Positions 17,689 through 30,490 of a DNA stretch of 64,000 nucleotides are shown one piece after another (the stretch's first letter is position 1; each line of letters opens with the position of its first letter). Below the pieces are notes generated by a model. The model did no database searches. It was given only the letters and a program-made list of their open reading frames with translations, and had not been told where the DNA came from. This DNA is from Inquilinus limosus DSM 16000 (GTDB lineage: Bacteria > Pseudomonadota > Alphaproteobacteria > DSM-16000 > Inquilinaceae), in contig NZ_AUHM01000019.1 of the NCBI RefSeq assembly GCF_000423185.1, forward strand, positions 86,117 to 150,116. The letters are read 5' to 3'. Position numbers and translations under genes: made by a program.

Positions 17689-19009
17689 ATTCCCCTGCCT
17701 CCGACTCGATCCCCACCTGCAGCGCCGACCACACGGCCAGCGCCTGCCGCGTCTCCGCGACGTCATGAACCCGTAAAATCTGCACCCCCTGAGCCACGCC
17801 GTACAGCCCCGCGGCGATCGACCCCGGCGCCCGGGCCTTCGGCTCGGCCGCACCCGAGATGGTGCCGATGAAGCGCTTGCGCGACACGCCGAGCAGCACG
17901 GCGCAGCCGAGCCCGTGCAGCAGCGAGAGGCCGCGCAGCAGCGGCAGGTTGTGGGTCAGCGACTTCTTGCCGAAGCCGATGCCGGGATCGGCCGCGATGC
18001 GCCCGGCCGGGATGCCGGCGGCGTCGCAGGCGGCGACCCGCTCCTCCAGCCAGTCGAACACGTCGAGCAGGACATCCTCATAGGCCGGATTCCGCTGCAT
18101 CGTCTGCGGCTCGCCCTGGATGTGCATCAGCACCACCGGGCAGCCGGCGCGGGCGACCACGCCCAGGCTGGCGGGATCGCCGGTCAGGCCGGTGACGTCG
18201 TTGACGATCCGGGCGCCGGCGGCCAGGGCCGCCTGCATCACCGCGGCATGGCGGGTGTCGATCGACACGGTCAGGCCGCGATTCGCCAGTTCGCGGATCA
18301 CCGGCTGGATCCGGGCGATCTCCTCCTCCGGCGACACCGGGGCGGAGCCGGGCCGGGTCGATTCGCCGCCGATGTCGAGGATTTCCGCCCCCGCCTCTGC
18401 CAGGGCCAGCCCATGCGCGACCGCGCGGCCGGACTCGGCGAAATCGCCGCCGTCGGAGAAGCTGTCCGGGGTGACGTTGACGATGCCCATCAGCCGCGGC
18501 CGGTCGAGGGCGATGCCGCCGAAATCCGGCCGCGGCCGGCTGAGCCGGTCGAGCCGGTCGTCGACCGCGGCGGCGAGGCCGTGGCGCCCGGCCCAGCGCC
18601 GCAGCGTGGCGAGGTCGGCGATGGCCCGGACGCAACTCGACGCGTTTTCATGTTGCCTCTCCCGCGGGGCGGGAGAGGTCGGAAATCCGGAGGATTTCCG
18701 GGTGAGGGCTGGCACAGGCGGTGACGCCCTCCCCTCACCCGGAGCCGCTGGCGCGGCTCCGACCTCTCCCGCAAGCGGGAGAGGCAACGCATCTGCTCGC
18801 TGCATCGGATGCCGCAGGATCAGCTCGACCCGATCGAAGGACAGCGGCCCGCCGGCCAGCGGCAGCGCGCCGGGCGCGGCGTCGGTGAGGCCCAGCGGAC
18901 GCAGATACAGCCGCACCCCGGGTTCGGCAGCCCGGGGCGCGAAATCGTCGGAGAGGGAAACGGCACGGGCCGCGTCTCGACGCGGCCCGTGGTCAGCCTG
19001 AGTCGTCAC
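17687..19009 (-). CDS. folP: Dihydropteroate synthase with an internal repeat-derived segment
   Basis: A 440-residue protein; the family is usually about 270-370. The TIM-barrel core starts near residue 172 with [17 protein letters not shown] and includes [25 protein letters not shown] and GVSRKRFIG. It joins pteridine diphosphate and p-aminobenzoate in folate synthesis. Residues about 74-120 are translated from a palindromic repeat (18652-18788). They read [19 protein letters not shown]... and separate an N-terminal domain (ending near RVELILRHP) from the linker [11 protein letters not shown]. The frame stays open through the repeat. The gene lies between ftsH (4-base gap) and the 268-bp element. 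The core looks functional. Confidence 0.94.
   Translation of the reverse strand: MTTQADHGPRRDAARAVSLSDDFAPRAAEPGVRLYLRPLGLTDAAPGALPLAGGPLSFDRVELILRHPMQRADALPLPLAGEVGAAPAAPGEGRASPPVPALTRKSSGFPTSPAPRERQHENASSCVRAIADLATLRRWAGRHGLAAAVDDRLDRLSRPRPDFGGIALDRPRLMGIVNVTPDSFSDGGDFAESGRAVAHGLALAEAGAEILDIGGESTRPGSAPVSPEEEIARIQPVIRELANRGLTVSIDTRHAAVMQAALAAGARIVNDVTGLTGDPASLGVVARAGCPVVLMHIQGEPQTMQRNPAYEDVLLDVFDWLEERVAACDAAGIPAGRIAADPGIGFGKKSLTHNLPLLRGLSLLHGLGCAVLLGVSRKRFIGTISGAAEPKARAPGSIAAGLYGVAQGVQILRVHDVAETRQALAVWSALQVGIESEAGE
18652..18788. repeat. Palindromic repeat family E inserted inside folP
   Basis: Terminal inverted repeats GTTGCCTCTCCCGC (18652-18665) and GCGGGAGAGGCAAC (18775-18788) enclose inner hairpins: CTCTCCCGC-GGG-GCGGGAGAG, GGAAATCC-GGA-GGATTTCC and GGAGCC...GGCTCC. 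The whole 137-base unit is read through in the folP frame. A related but rearranged repeat lies at 46315-46417. No clear target duplication was found at the ends. Confidence 0.85.
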
Positions 19010-19013
19010 CCGG

Positions 19014-20936
<1,923 letters not shown>

Positions 20937-21040
20937 GGACGGTCGCCTCATGTCCCGCGCATACCGCTTGCGCGGCACCACGGCGTCGTGGGTCCCCGGA
21001 CCGCTCCGGGGGCTCGGTAGTAGATAATATAGCGCCGCGC

Positions 21041-22342
21041 CTAAACAACCGGGAATCCATTCGGAAAGAGCGGCCGCAGCGGCTCGAAGCGCAGAAAAAG
21101 GCCGGTTTCCGCCGCGGTGCCGAGGCGCGGCGGCCGCAGGACGTGGCCGGCGCGCCACAGTGCCGGCAGCACCGCGGCCGCGTCGAAGGGCAGGCCTTCG
21201 GCCCTCCCTTCCCCGGCCGCGGCGTCTCCCCAGCCAGCGATCCGATCGCCCGGCCGGGCATCGGCGGGAATTTCGATACGGAAGCGGCCGTCCCAGAGCA
21301 AGGATATGCCGGGGGCCGGATCGGCGATCTCCGGCAGGCCGCGGCGCTCACGGAACACCAGCAGCCGGTCGCCGGCGGCGCGCAGGCGGCAGCGGCCCAG
21401 GGTGCGGCCTGAGGTGCGACCCAGCAGCGCACCATCGCGCAGCGCCTGGGCCAACCGCTCCAGCGCGTCGAAGCGAGCCTCCGCGCCGCCACCGATGCAG
21501 GCGGTCACGGAATCGAGCAGGCGCCGCGCGATCTCCGGATCCGCATCCCGCAGGGCCGGCAGGTCGACCGCGGCATAGCCGGCGGGGTCGAGCGCCACGG
21601 CGCGGCGCCCCAGCTCGGCGGTGATCCGCTCCAGCGCGGCCCGGGCCAGGCCGGCGCGGCGTGCCAGGTCCCACAGCCGGTCGTCGGTCAGCCCCTCCGC
21701 CGCCAGCACCTCGCGGGCGGCGCGCAGCCGGGCCCGGGCATAGCGGCTGCGGCGGTTGGACGGGTCGTCGACCGGGACCACGCCGAATCCGGCGCAGGTG
21801 GCGACGAGGCGGGCCTTCGGCAGGTCCAGCAGCGGCCGCAGCAGCCGGCCCCAGGGCGCCGGGCGCCAGACGGCCATGCCGGCCAGCCCGTCGACGCCGG
21901 TGCCCTTGGCCAGGCGCAGCAGCACCGTCTCGGCCTGGTCCTCGCGGTGATGGGCGACCAGCAGGTCGCGGATGCCGGCCTCGCGGCAGGCCTGCTCCAG
22001 CAGGGCGTAACGGGCGCGGCGCGCCTCGTCCTGCGAGGCCCGTGCGGGCGCATCGCTCCAGGTCAGGATGCGGTGGGGAATGTCGTGCCGGGCCAGGGAA
22101 GCGCCGACGGCGGCGGCTTCGGCGGTCGAGTCCGGGCGCAGCCGGTGGTCGACGGTCAGGGCCAGGATCTGGCCGCCTCTCTGCCGGCCCCAGCGTGCGG
22201 CGAGAAGGCAGAGCGCCATGCTGTCGGGTCCTCCGGAGACGGCGACGGCAAGGCGGAGAGGCCGGTCGAACGGGCCGAGGCGGTCGAGTCGCGCGGCGAA
22301 TTCCTCATCCGAGACGGGCTCGGGAGCGACCGGATTGGTCAT
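21041..22342 (-). CDS. tilS: tRNA(Ile)-lysidine synthetase
   Basis: A 433-residue enzyme that modifies C34 of tRNA-Ile(CAU) with lysine, using ATP, so that it reads AUA codons. The N-terminal PP-loop ATPase motif [11 protein letters not shown] is at about residues 33-43, and the second signature [14 protein letters not shown] is present. The C-terminal regions are less conserved. It lies between cpoB (3-base gap) and ftsH, the usual position in this lineage. Confidence 0.95.
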   Translation of the reverse strand: MTNPVAPEPVSDEEFAARLDRLGPFDRPLRLAVAVSGGPDSMALCLLAARWGRQRGGQILALTVDHRLRPDSTAEAAAVGASLARHDIPHRILTWSDAPARASQDEARRARYALLEQACREAGIRDLLVAHHREDQAETVLLRLAKGTGVDGLAGMAVWRPAPWGRLLRPLLDLPKARLVATCAGFGVVPVDDPSNRRSRYARARLRAAREVLAAEGLTDDRLWDLARRAGLARAALERITAELGRRAVALDPAGYAAVDLPALRDADPEIARRLLDSVTACIGGGAEARFDALERLAQALRDGALLGRTSGRTLGRCRLRAAGDRLLVFRERRGLPEIADPAPGISLLWDGRFRIEIPADARPGDRIAGWGDAAAGEGRAEGLPFDAAAVLPALWRAGHVLRPPRLGTAAETGLFLRFEPLRPLFPNGFPVV

Positions 22343-22345
22343 GCA

Positions 22346-23266
22346 TCAGCAGCGCAGCAGCGCCTGCTGGTCCTTGGCGCGGCGCAGCATCTGCGCCGGG
22401 GCATCGGGGTAGTCCGCCACCAGCCTGGCGAAGGCATCGCAGGCGGAGGCGTCCTGGCGGGCGGCGACCAGGGACTGGCCCAGCCGCATCAGCGCGTCGG
22501 GCGCCTTGGGGCCGCGCGGATCCATCGACCAGGCGGCGTTGAAGGCGGAGGCCGCCTCGCCCGGGCGGCCCTTCGCCAGCAGGGATTCGCCGAGCCAGTA
22601 CTGGGCGTTGCCGGCCAGGCCGCCGCCGGGATCGGCGGCGACGACCTGGCTGAAGCCGGCGATGGCGCCGTCATAGTCGCCCTGGTTGTACAGGCCCTGG
22701 GCCTGATTGTACCAGCCGGTGACGTCGCCCGGCGCCGCGGCGAAGCCGGTGGGTTGCGGCTCGGCGGAGGCGAAGCCCGGAACCGCCGGCGCCGCCAGGC
22801 CCGGATCGGCCGCCCCCATCTCCTGCGGCGCGCCCAGGCTGTCGCCCTGGCTATCGTAGCCCGGGGCCAGCGGCCCGGCGTCGGAGCGCTTCGGGGGCAC
22901 CAGCGGCGTCGGGGCGAAGGGCTGCGGCGTCCGCGGCGCGGCCGGGGCGCTGCCCTGGGCCGGCGGCTTCTTGGCCGGGGCCGGAGCCGGCGCGGCATTG
23001 GCGCCACCACCACCGCCCTCGAGCTCGTTCAGCCGGAACTCGATATCGGCCAGGGCCCGTTGCAGCCGGTCCTGAAGCTGCTGGTTCTGGTACTGCAGCT
23101 GCTCGACCTGGCCGGTGAGCTGCGAGATCTGCTGCTCCAGCGTGCTGACCCGGACCTCGAGCTGGGCCTCATAGCTCTGCGCCCGGCCGGGGCCGGACGG
23201 GGCCAGGGCCGCGACGGCGAGCGCCACGGCCGCGAAAACACTCCATCGCCTCTGCGAAGCCGGCAT
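22346..23266 (-). CDS. cpoB: Cell division coordinator CpoB (YbgF)
   Basis: A 306-residue periplasmic protein with a signal peptide (about residues 1-28). The N-terminal trimerising coiled coil (VRVSTLEQQISQLTGQVEQL...) is followed by a Pro/Ala-rich linker and C-terminal tetratricopeptide repeats (from GWYNQAQGLYNQGDYDGAI). CpoB ties peptidoglycan synthesis to Tol-Pal outer-membrane constriction. The ATG at 23266 follows GGAGGTGGAGG. It is the last tol-pal gene in the order tolQRAB-pal-cpoB. Confidence 0.94.
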   Translation of the reverse strand: MPASQRRWSVFAAVALAVAALAPSGPGRAQSYEAQLEVRVSTLEQQISQLTGQVEQLQYQNQQLQDRLQRALADIEFRLNELEGGGGGANAAPAPAPAKKPPAQGSAPAAPRTPQPFAPTPLVPPKRSDAGPLAPGYDSQGDSLGAPQEMGAADPGLAAPAVPGFASAEPQPTGFAAAPGDVTGWYNQAQGLYNQGDYDGAIAGFSQVVAADPGGGLAGNAQYWLGESLLAKGRPGEAASAFNAAWSMDPRGPKAPDALMRLGQSLVAARQDASACDAFARLVADYPDAPAQMLRRAKDQQALLRC

Positions 23267-23420
23267 GTCGCCTCCACCTCCTTGGTTGGGGCATGGGTTC
23301 GGCCTTGGCCGCGGGACCGATCCTGGACCGATCCCGGCGGCGAAAATAAGACGCGCCGGGCACGGCAGCAACGGCGAGGCCGCTGCCGCCGTCCGGCGCG
23401 CAAATCGTCCATCCGGCGGC

Positions 23421-23445
23421 GGGCGGCACCGCGAGGGTGCCGGCC
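23421..23445 (-). other. Stem-loop in the pal-cpoB spacer
   Basis: GGCACC (23425-23430) and GGTGCC (23436-23441) pair, with partly complementary GGGC/GCCC flanks. There is no T tract, so it is more likely an mRNA-processing or attenuating hairpin between pal and cpoB than a full terminator. Confidence 0.35.
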
Positions 23446-23461
23446 CGCCGTCCCGGCGGGA

Positions 23462-23938
23462 TCAGTTGACGACGGTGACCGCCCGGCGGTTCTGCGCCCA
23501 GGCCGACTCGTCGTTGCCCGGCACCGCCGGACGCTCCTTGCCGTAGCTGATCGTCGAGATCCGCGACGGGGCCACGCCGTTGGCGATCAGGTAGTTGCGC
23601 ACCGAATTGGCGCGCCGGTCGCCGAGGGCGAGATTGTATTCGCGCGTGCCGCGCTCGTCGGCGTGGCCTTCGACGGTCACGGCGACGTTCTGGTACTGCT
23701 GTAGCCAGCCGCTCTGCTTGGTCAGCGTGGCCTGGGCCTCCGGGCTCAGGTCGAAGGCGTCGAAGGCGAAGAAGACGCGGTCGCCGATGTTCTGCGCCAG
23801 ATCCTGCTGCGAGCCGGGGACAGCGGTGCCGGCGGTGCCGAGGCCGCCCTGGCCGGCCGTGCCGGCGGCGTTCTGGCTGGAGCTGCAGGCGGTGGCCAGC
23901 AGCAGAGCCCCCATGAGGGACACAATCTTGAGACGCAT
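23462..23938 (-). CDS. pal: Peptidoglycan-associated lipoprotein Pal
   Basis: A 158-residue outer-membrane lipoprotein. The lipobox LLATAC has acylated cysteine C18. The OmpA-like peptidoglycan-binding domain includes VEGHADERGTREYNLALGDRRA. It anchors the outer membrane to peptidoglycan and binds TolB. An AGGGGC site precedes the ATG at 23938. It is separated from tolB by 122 bases, which may hold an additional promoter. Confidence 0.97.
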   Translation of the reverse strand: MRLKIVSLMGALLLATACSSSQNAAGTAGQGGLGTAGTAVPGSQQDLAQNIGDRVFFAFDAFDLSPEAQATLTKQSGWLQQYQNVAVTVEGHADERGTREYNLALGDRRANSVRNYLIANGVAPSRISTISYGKERPAVPGNDESAWAQNRRAVTVVN

Positions 23939-24060
23939 GGTTTTTTGCCCCTGACGTGGATCCGACTTTACGATTCGGAAATCGGTTGGAGGGAAAAGCA
24001 GGTTACCGCCCGCTCCGCAAGGTATTTCTCGCATTATTTCTGCCGTTCCCAGTGATTTAG

Positions 24061-25365
24061 TTACGGCAGCAGCGGCGACCAGGCCGGGTCGGACGCGTCG
24101 AAGGGCGTCGGCACCGCGGCGCTGACCCGGCCGGTGATGTCGACCGTGACCAGCTTGCTGCCGCCCCCGCCGCTGGCCGTGTACATCAGCACGCGGCCGT
24201 TCGGCGCCCAGGTCGGGCCTTCGGCCAGGAAGCCGGAGGCCAGGTCGCGCTCGCCGGTCCCGTCCGGCCGCATCACGCCGATCGAGAACTGGCCGCCCGA
24301 CAGCTTGGTGAAGGCGATCAGGTCGCCGCGCGGCGACCACACCGGGGTGGCGTAGCGGCCCTGGCCGAAGCTGAGCCGGCGCACGCCCGACCCGTCGGCG
24401 TTCATGATGTAGATCTGCTGGCTGCCGCCACGGTCGCTCTCGAACACGATCTGCGACCCGTCCTTCGAATAGGAAGGCGAGGTCTCGATCGACGGGTCCG
24501 AGGTCAGGCGCTGCGCCGAGCGGGTGCGCAGGTCCATGACGTAGATGTCGGTGTTGCCGTTCTGCGCCATGCTGAAGATCACCCGGTTGCCGTCCGGGCT
24601 GAAGCGCGGCGAGAAGGTCATGTTCGGGAAGTCGCCGAGCGATTCCTGCCGGCCGCTGCCGATGTCGAGCAGATACACCCGCGGCTTGTTGTTCACATAG
24701 GCCATGTAGGTGATCTGCTGGGTGCTGGGCGAGAAGCGCGGGGTCAGCACCAGCTGCGAGCCGTCGGTCAGGAACTGATGGTTCGCCCCGTCCTGGTCCA
24801 TGATCGCCAGGCGCTTGACCCGGTTGGTCTGCGGCCCGGTCTCCGAGACATAGACGACGCGGGTGTCGAAATAGCCGTCCTCGCCGGTCACGGCGCGATA
24901 GATCTCATCCGCGATCTTGTGGGCGACGCGGCGCATCAGGCTGCTGTCGCCGGTCAGGGTCAGGCCGGTAAGCTGCTGCTCGGCCGCCACATCCCAGAGA
25001 CGGAAGTCGACGTCGAAGCGGCCGTCGCCGCGCGGCCGAACCTGGCCGGTGACCAGCGCCTGGGCCGCCAGCACCTTCCAGTCGGCGAAGCGCGGGCCCT
25101 GCTGCAGCGAGGCCGCGTCCTGGGTGAAGGCGCGCGGGTCGATCGGCGCGAACAGGCCCGAGCGCTGCAGATCCGCCGTGATGATCTGGCTGATCTGGCT
25201 GCCGACCGCATCGCCCGGGAAGTCGGTGATCGCGATCGGCATCGGCTGGGTGACGCCCTGGTTGATGTCGATCCGGATCTCGGCCTGCGCCGGAGCCGGC
25301 GCCAGGGCGAGGGATGCGACCGCAGCCAGGGCGGCCAGCGTGGTCAGGAGGAAGCCTCGTTTCAT
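24061..25365 (-). CDS. tolB: Tol-Pal translocation protein TolB
   Basis: A 434-residue periplasmic protein with a signal peptide (residues 1-28, ending AQA), an N-terminal alpha/beta domain and a six-bladed beta-propeller. The propeller repeats are visible as [27 protein letters not shown] and [11 protein letters not shown]. It shuttles between Pal and TolA during outer-membrane constriction. The start ATG at 25365 follows GAGGTG. The longer in-frame extension has no support. Confidence 0.97.
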   Translation of the reverse strand: MKRGFLLTTLAALAAVASLALAPAPAQAEIRIDINQGVTQPMPIAITDFPGDAVGSQISQIITADLQRSGLFAPIDPRAFTQDAASLQQGPRFADWKVLAAQALVTGQVRPRGDGRFDVDFRLWDVAAEQQLTGLTLTGDSSLMRRVAHKIADEIYRAVTGEDGYFDTRVVYVSETGPQTNRVKRLAIMDQDGANHQFLTDGSQLVLTPRFSPSTQQITYMAYVNNKPRVYLLDIGSGRQESLGDFPNMTFSPRFSPDGNRVIFSMAQNGNTDIYVMDLRTRSAQRLTSDPSIETSPSYSKDGSQIVFESDRGGSQQIYIMNADGSGVRRLSFGQGRYATPVWSPRGDLIAFTKLSGGQFSIGVMRPDGTGERDLASGFLAEGPTWAPNGRVLMYTASGGGGSKLVTVDITGRVSAAVPTPFDASDPAWSPLLP

Positions 25366-25390
25366 TCTCTGCACCTCGGTTCCTGGCTGG

Positions 25391-26557
25391 TCAGAAGAAG
25401 TCTTTCGGGTCGAAATACAGGACGAACGCATCGTTCGGCCAGCCACCGCTCGGCATCGGCCAGGGCTGGCAGGCCGGGTTCGCGACGGCGCGGCGCGCCG
25501 CATTCCCCCAGGCCCGATCGCCGCCATCGTCCTCGATGGTGACGTCCTGCGGCCGGATGGTGCCGTCGGGCTGGACCTGGGCGACGCGGATCTTCACGAC
25601 CGGCTTGTTCAAGGCGGCCGTGTCGATGTTCCAGCACTGCTTGACCGTGTCGCGGATGGCCCCTTCGTCGCCACGCGACAGCCGGGTCTCGCGACCGCTC
25701 TGCCCCGTCGCCCGCTGCTGGCGGTTCGACTGCCGGCTGGACTGGCGCCCGCCCGCCTGGCCATCCAGAAGCCCCGCGATCTGGTCGCTCTCCTGCTGCT
25801 GGGCCGGCGCGGTCGACCGCGTCGGCGTGGCCGACTGCTGCGTCGGCGCCGGCGGCGGCGCCTTCGGGCGCGAGCCTGGACGCGGCGCCTCGGTCGGCGA
25901 GATCGCCATCGGGTCGGCCTGCGCCGTCTCGGCCGGCGGAGTCGGCGGGGACGGAGTCGGGGTCGGCTCGGCCTGCGGCTTGCCGGATGGCGGGTTCGGC
26001 CGCTGCGGCGGCGGAGGCGGCGGCGGCTGCGTCGTCGGCGGGGGCGGCGGCGGAGGACGCGTCGCGTCGGGCGACGGCGCCTGCACCGGCGGAGGCGGCG
26101 GCGCGGGCGGCGGCGGCGTCGGGGTCGGCGGCGTCGGCAGCTCCGGCGCCTGCGGCGTGGCCCTGGGCGTCGGCGGGGTCGGCGGCGGAGGCGGCGGCGA
26201 AGCCGGCTCGGGCTCCGGCGCCGGCCGCGCCTGCGGCGTCGGCTCGGACTGGCGCGGCTGCGGCAGCTGCGCCACCTTCGGCGGCTCCGGCCGCTGCGCC
26301 GGCGGCTTCGGCGCCGGCGGGGATTTCGCCGCGGCCGGCGGCGGCGGCGCGTCGGCGTCGCCGGTGGCCTCGGGGGCCGGCGGCCGCTCCGGCGCGATCT
26401 CGCCGGTCGCGCCTTCGCCGACCGCATCGGCGCTGACGATCTCCACCGGCACGACCGCGATGGCCGGCGCGTCGCGCCGGAACAGCGGCAGCCCGAACAT
26501 CAGCACGATCAGCAGGATCGCGTGAAGGGCCAGGGAGATGATGAGACTGGGACGCAT
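25391..26557 (-). CDS. tolA: TolA-type energy transducer with proline-rich spacer
   Basis: A 388-residue protein. One N-terminal membrane anchor (residues about 5-25, [20 protein letters not shown]) is followed by a spacer of about 230 residues very rich in Pro, Ala and Thr with several polyproline runs. The C-terminal domain is TonB/TolA-like ([23 protein letters not shown]). It links TolQR in the inner membrane to TolB/Pal. E. coli TolA has an alpha-helical Ala/Lys spacer, whereas here it is TonB-like polyproline. Position between tolR and tolB fixes the identity. Confidence 0.92.
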   Translation of the reverse strand: MRPSLIISLALHAILLIVLMFGLPLFRRDAPAIAVVPVEIVSADAVGEGATGEIAPERPPAPEATGDADAPPPPAAAKSPPAPKPPAQRPEPPKVAQLPQPRQSEPTPQARPAPEPEPASPPPPPPTPPTPRATPQAPELPTPPTPTPPPPAPPPPPVQAPSPDATRPPPPPPPTTQPPPPPPPQRPNPPSGKPQAEPTPTPSPPTPPAETAQADPMAISPTEAPRPGSRPKAPPPAPTQQSATPTRSTAPAQQQESDQIAGLLDGQAGGRQSSRQSNRQQRATGQSGRETRLSRGDEGAIRDTVKQCWNIDTAALNKPVVKIRVAQVQPDGTIRPQDVTIEDDGGDRAWGNAARRAVANPACQPWPMPSGGWPNDAFVLYFDPKDFF

Positions 26558-26566
26558 GGGGCTCGG

Positions 26567-27090
26567 TCAGCGCCTCGGGGCCGGGGTGGAGCTTGCACCA
26601 GCCGGCGCCGCGGCGGCGGCCTGGCCCTTCGGCGTCTCGGAGATCAGCGCCACGCGGGTGAAGCCGGCGGCGGTGATGGCGCCCATCACCTGCATGATCC
26701 GGCCATAGGCCAGCGCCTGGTCGCCGAACACGAAGATCCGGGTCTCGTTCGGGCCGCCCGCATTGCCGGCCGCCGAGGCCTGGGCCTTGGCGATCGCGGT
26801 CAGCATCGGCACCAGCTCCTCCGTCGCCACCTGCTTCTTCTGCACGTAGATCTGGCCCTGGGCGTCGATGGTGACCTGGAGCGGCTCTTCCTTGGTCGGG
26901 ATGTTCTGGGCCCGGGTCTGCGGCAGGTCGACCGGCACGCCGACGGTCAGCAGCGGCGCCGTGACCATGAACACGATCAGCAGCACCAGCATGACGTCGA
27001 CGAAGGGCGTGACGTTGATGTCCGAATTGGGGCGCAGGGTGCGGCGTCCGCCGCGCCCGCGGCCGGTGGCGTGGGAGAGCGAGACACCCA

Positions 27091-27091
<1 letters not shown>
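26567..27091 (-). CDS. tolR: TolR proton-channel subunit
   Basis: A 174-residue ExbD/TolR-family protein. One membrane helix carries the essential aspartate in [16 protein letters not shown] (D32), with a periplasmic domain behind. With TolQ it uses the proton gradient to drive TolA. Its ATG overlaps the tolQ stop (ATGA at 27088-27091 on the minus strand), indicating coupled translation. Confidence 0.96.
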
Positions 27092-27822
<731 letters not shown>

Positions 27823-27833
27823 ACCTTCGCCCT

Positions 27834-28265
27834 TCACTCCGCCGCGTGCGACGCGGTCTGGTCCTTGATCGCGTTGAAGACCTCGCGAAGCCGGGACGGC
27901 ATGCGCGCCGCCCGGCCGTCGCGAGTGATGCAGGCCAATTTCAGCAGGATTGTGACGATCTCATCGCCACCGCGCCGGATCGCCTGCGACATTTCGAGAC
28001 TGGCGCCGCCGATCGCCGTCACCCGGGTCTCGACCGTGAGCTGGTCGTCGAGCCGGGCGGACCGGCGGTAGTCGATGGCGCAGTGGCGCACGGCGAAGGC
28101 GATGCCGGTCTGTTCCAGCATCGACCACTGCTCGAACCCCGCCGTGCGCAGGAGCTCCGTCCGCGCCCGCTCGGCGAAGCGCAGATAGGAGGCGTGATAG
28201 ACGATCCCCGACCCGTCCGTGTCCTCCCAATAGACCCGGACAGGGAAGACATGAGGCGCGGTCAA
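27834..28265 (-). CDS. ybgC: YbgC-type acyl-CoA thioesterase
   Basis: A 143-residue hot-dog-fold thioesterase. The catalytic aspartate is in [17 protein letters not shown] (D17). It hydrolyses short or medium acyl-CoA and is almost always the first gene of tol-pal operons. The best start is a rare TTG at 28265 that overlaps the ruvB stop (TTGA); it gives the usual N-terminus ([16 protein letters not shown]) and no ATG is available. The link to Tol-Pal function is established by synteny rather than mechanism. Confidence 0.93.
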   Translation of the reverse strand: MTAPHVFPVRVYWEDTDGSGIVYHASYLRFAERARTELLRTAGFEQWSMLEQTGIAFAVRHCAIDYRRSARLDDQLTVETRVTAIGGASLEMSQAIRRGGDEIVTILLKLACITRDGRAARMPSRLREVFNAIKDQTASHAAE

Positions 28266-29305
28266 GGCTCGTCTTCCGACAGGAGGTCGAGCTGCGGCGT
28301 CTCGCGCTTCGGCGCCGCAAGGCCGAGCGCTCGGTAGCCGCGGTCGCCCAGCATGCGGCCGCGCGGGGTGCGCAGCAGCAGCCCCTGCTGCAGCAGATAG
28401 GGCTCGATCACTTCCTCGATCATGTCGCGCTGCTCGCTCAGCGCCGCCGCCAGCGTCTCGACGCCGACCGGGCCGCCGCCGTAGTTCTCCGCGATCATGC
28501 GCAGATAGCGCCGGTCCATGGCGTCGAGTCCGGCCTCGTCGACGTCGAGGCGGCGCAGCGCCTGGTCGGCGGCGCGGGCGTCGATCCGGTCCAGCCCCGC
28601 CACCGCACCGAAGTCGCGCACCCGGCGCAGCAGGCGGCCGGCGATGCGCGGGGTGCCGCGGGACCGTTTGGCGATCTCGTGCGCCCCCTCCTCCGTCAGC
28701 GGGCAGCCGAGCAGCCGGGCGCCGCGGCTGACGATCGATTCCAGCTCCGGCGTGCCGTAGAAGTTCAGGCGCAGCGGGATGCCGAAGCGGTCGCGCAGCG
28801 GCGTGGTGATCAGGCCCGACCGGGTGGTGGCCCCGACCAGGGTGAAGGGCGGCAGGTCGATGCGGACCGACCGCGCCGCCGGGCCCTCGCCGATGATCAG
28901 GTCGAGTTGGAAGTCCTCCATCGCCGGGTAGAGGATCTCCTCCACCGCCGGGTTCATGCGGTGGATCTCGTCGATGAACAGCACGTCGCGCGGCTGCAGG
29001 TTGGTCAGGATCGCCGCCAGGTCGCCGGCGCGGGCGATCACCGGACCGGAGGTGGCGCGGAAGCCGACGCCGAGCTCGCGCGCCACGATCTGGGCCAGCG
29101 TGGTCTTGCCCAGGCCCGGCGGGCCGAACAGCAGCACGTGGTCCAGCGCCTCGGCCCGGCCGCGCGCTGCGGTGACGAAGACGCGGAGGTTGTCGCAGAC
29201 CTCGCGCTGGCCGACGAAATCCTCCAGCGTCTGCGGCCGCAGCGAGGCGTCGTCGTCGCCCAGGCGCTCGCCGGTGACGATGCGCTCGTTGTCGGGGCCG
29301 CTCAT
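28262..29305 (-). CDS. ruvB: Holliday junction branch-migration ATPase RuvB
   Basis: A 347-residue AAA+ motor. Walker A is [12 protein letters not shown] (about residue 62), Walker B is [11 protein letters not shown], and sensor and winged-helix parts are complete ([20 protein letters not shown]). It drives Holliday junction migration with RuvA. The ATG overlaps the ruvA stop by four bases. Confidence 0.98.
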   Translation of the reverse strand: MSGPDNERIVTGERLGDDDASLRPQTLEDFVGQREVCDNLRVFVTAARGRAEALDHVLLFGPPGLGKTTLAQIVARELGVGFRATSGPVIARAGDLAAILTNLQPRDVLFIDEIHRMNPAVEEILYPAMEDFQLDLIIGEGPAARSVRIDLPPFTLVGATTRSGLITTPLRDRFGIPLRLNFYGTPELESIVSRGARLLGCPLTEEGAHEIAKRSRGTPRIAGRLLRRVRDFGAVAGLDRIDARAADQALRRLDVDEAGLDAMDRRYLRMIAENYGGGPVGVETLAAALSEQRDMIEEVIEPYLLQQGLLLRTPRGRMLGDRGYRALGLAAPKRETPQLDLLSEDEP

Positions 29306-29925
29306 GACGCCAGCTCACGCAGGGCCGCGGGGATGATCGCCGACACGGTCGCCTCGGGCCCCAGCTTGCCGCCGGCCTTGGCCACCGCGGCGAAGGCCTC
29401 GGCCCGGCCGTAGCCGAGATTGACCAGCGCCGAGACGGCGTCGGCCGCGACGCCCGATTCCGCCGGGGCCGCAGCGCCGGCAGGCCCAGCGTGGAAGGCC
29501 GCGACGGCCGGCCCGAGCGCGATGCCGCCGACCTTGTCCTTCAGCTCCGACGCGATGCGGCCGGCCAGCTTCGGGCCGACTCCCTCGGCCCGGGCCAGCA
29601 TCGCCTTGTCGCCGGCGGCGACCGCGGTCGCCACCTGGTCCGGCGACAGCACCGACAGGATGGCGAGGGCGACCTTGGCCCCCACCCCCTGCACCGTGGT
29701 CAGCAGGCGGAACCAGTCGCGCTCCGCCGTGTCGGCGAAGCCGTAGAGATGGATGTGGTCCTCGCGCACATGCGTCTCGACATGCAGCGACACCGCCTCG
29801 CGCGGGCCGCCGAGCAGGCCGAGCGTGCGGCGCGAGCAGAAGACGAGATAGCCGACGCCGTTGCAGTCGACCACGGCGTGGTCGGCCCCGGCGCTGTCCA
29901 GGAGGCCTCGCAGCCGCGCGATCAT
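29302..29925 (-). CDS. ruvA: Holliday junction-binding protein RuvA
   Basis: A 207-residue protein starting [11 protein letters not shown]. It has an OB-fold domain I, helix-hairpin-helix motifs ([20 protein letters not shown] and [19 protein letters not shown]) and a C-terminal RuvB-contacting domain ([20 protein letters not shown]). It overlaps ruvC upstream and ruvB downstream by ATGA junctions. Confidence 0.97.
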   Translation of the reverse strand: MIARLRGLLDSAGADHAVVDCNGVGYLVFCSRRTLGLLGGPREAVSLHVETHVREDHIHLYGFADTAERDWFRLLTTVQGVGAKVALAILSVLSPDQVATAVAAGDKAMLARAEGVGPKLAGRIASELKDKVGGIALGPAVAAFHAGPAGAAAPAESGVAADAVSALVNLGYGRAEAFAAVAKAGGKLGPEATVSAIIPAALRELAS

Positions 29926-30431
29926 CGCGCCACCTGCAGCCGGATGCCGGCGATGCTGGCCTCGGTCTGGCGGTGATGGGCGTGGCAGACCGCGACCGCC
30001 AGCGCGTCGGCCGCGTCCGGGGTCCGGAAGGTGGCGCCGGGCAGCAGCATCCGCACCATGTGCTGGACCTGGGTCTTGTCGGCATGGCCGGCGCCGACCA
30101 CCGACTTCTTGATGTGGTTGGCGCCGTATTCCGCGACCCGGAGGCCGGCCAGCGCGGGCACCAGCAGCACCACGCCGCGGGCGAGGCCCAGCTTCAGGGT
30201 CGAGGTCGGGTTCTTGTTGACGAAGGTCTCCTCGACCGCCGCCTCGTCGGGCGTCCACTCCCGCAGCACTTCGGCCAGGCCGTCATGCAGCTGCACGAGT
30301 CGCGTGGCGAGGTCGGCCTTGTCGTCGGAATCGACGCTGCCGTCGGCGACGTAGCGCAGCCGGTTGCCGTCGACGTCGAGGATGCCCCAGCCGGTGTGGC
30401 GCAGCCCGGGATCGAGGCCGAGGATCCTCAT
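29922..30431 (-). CDS. ruvC: Holliday junction resolvase RuvC
   Basis: A 169-residue endonuclease of the RNase H fold. The acidic residues are in [14 protein letters not shown] (D7), VEETF (about E67-E68) and the C-terminal [15 protein letters not shown]. It cuts junctions moved by RuvAB. It is the first gene of the ruvCAB-ybgC-tol series, 59 bases after yebC. Confidence 0.97.
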   Translation of the reverse strand: MRILGLDPGLRHTGWGILDVDGNRLRYVADGSVDSDDKADLATRLVQLHDGLAEVLREWTPDEAAVEETFVNKNPTSTLKLGLARGVVLLVPALAGLRVAEYGANHIKKSVVGAGHADKTQVQHMVRMLLPGATFRTPDAADALAVAVCHAHHRQTEASIAGIRLQVAR

Positions 30432-30490
30432 CGGCGCTCCGTCCCCCCTGCCCTGGCCGTCCCCCGCAATGCCATCACCCCTCCGCCGGC

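Noticed and set aside
18652..18788. Target-site duplication flanking the repeat in folP
   Set aside because: Bases on either side (..TTTTCAT and GCATCTG..) do not form an adjacent direct repeat of useful length.
25609..26427. An arginine-rich 272-codon minus-strand frame inside tolA
   Set aside because: It is the shifted reading of the CCG/CGC-rich polyproline segment of tolA.
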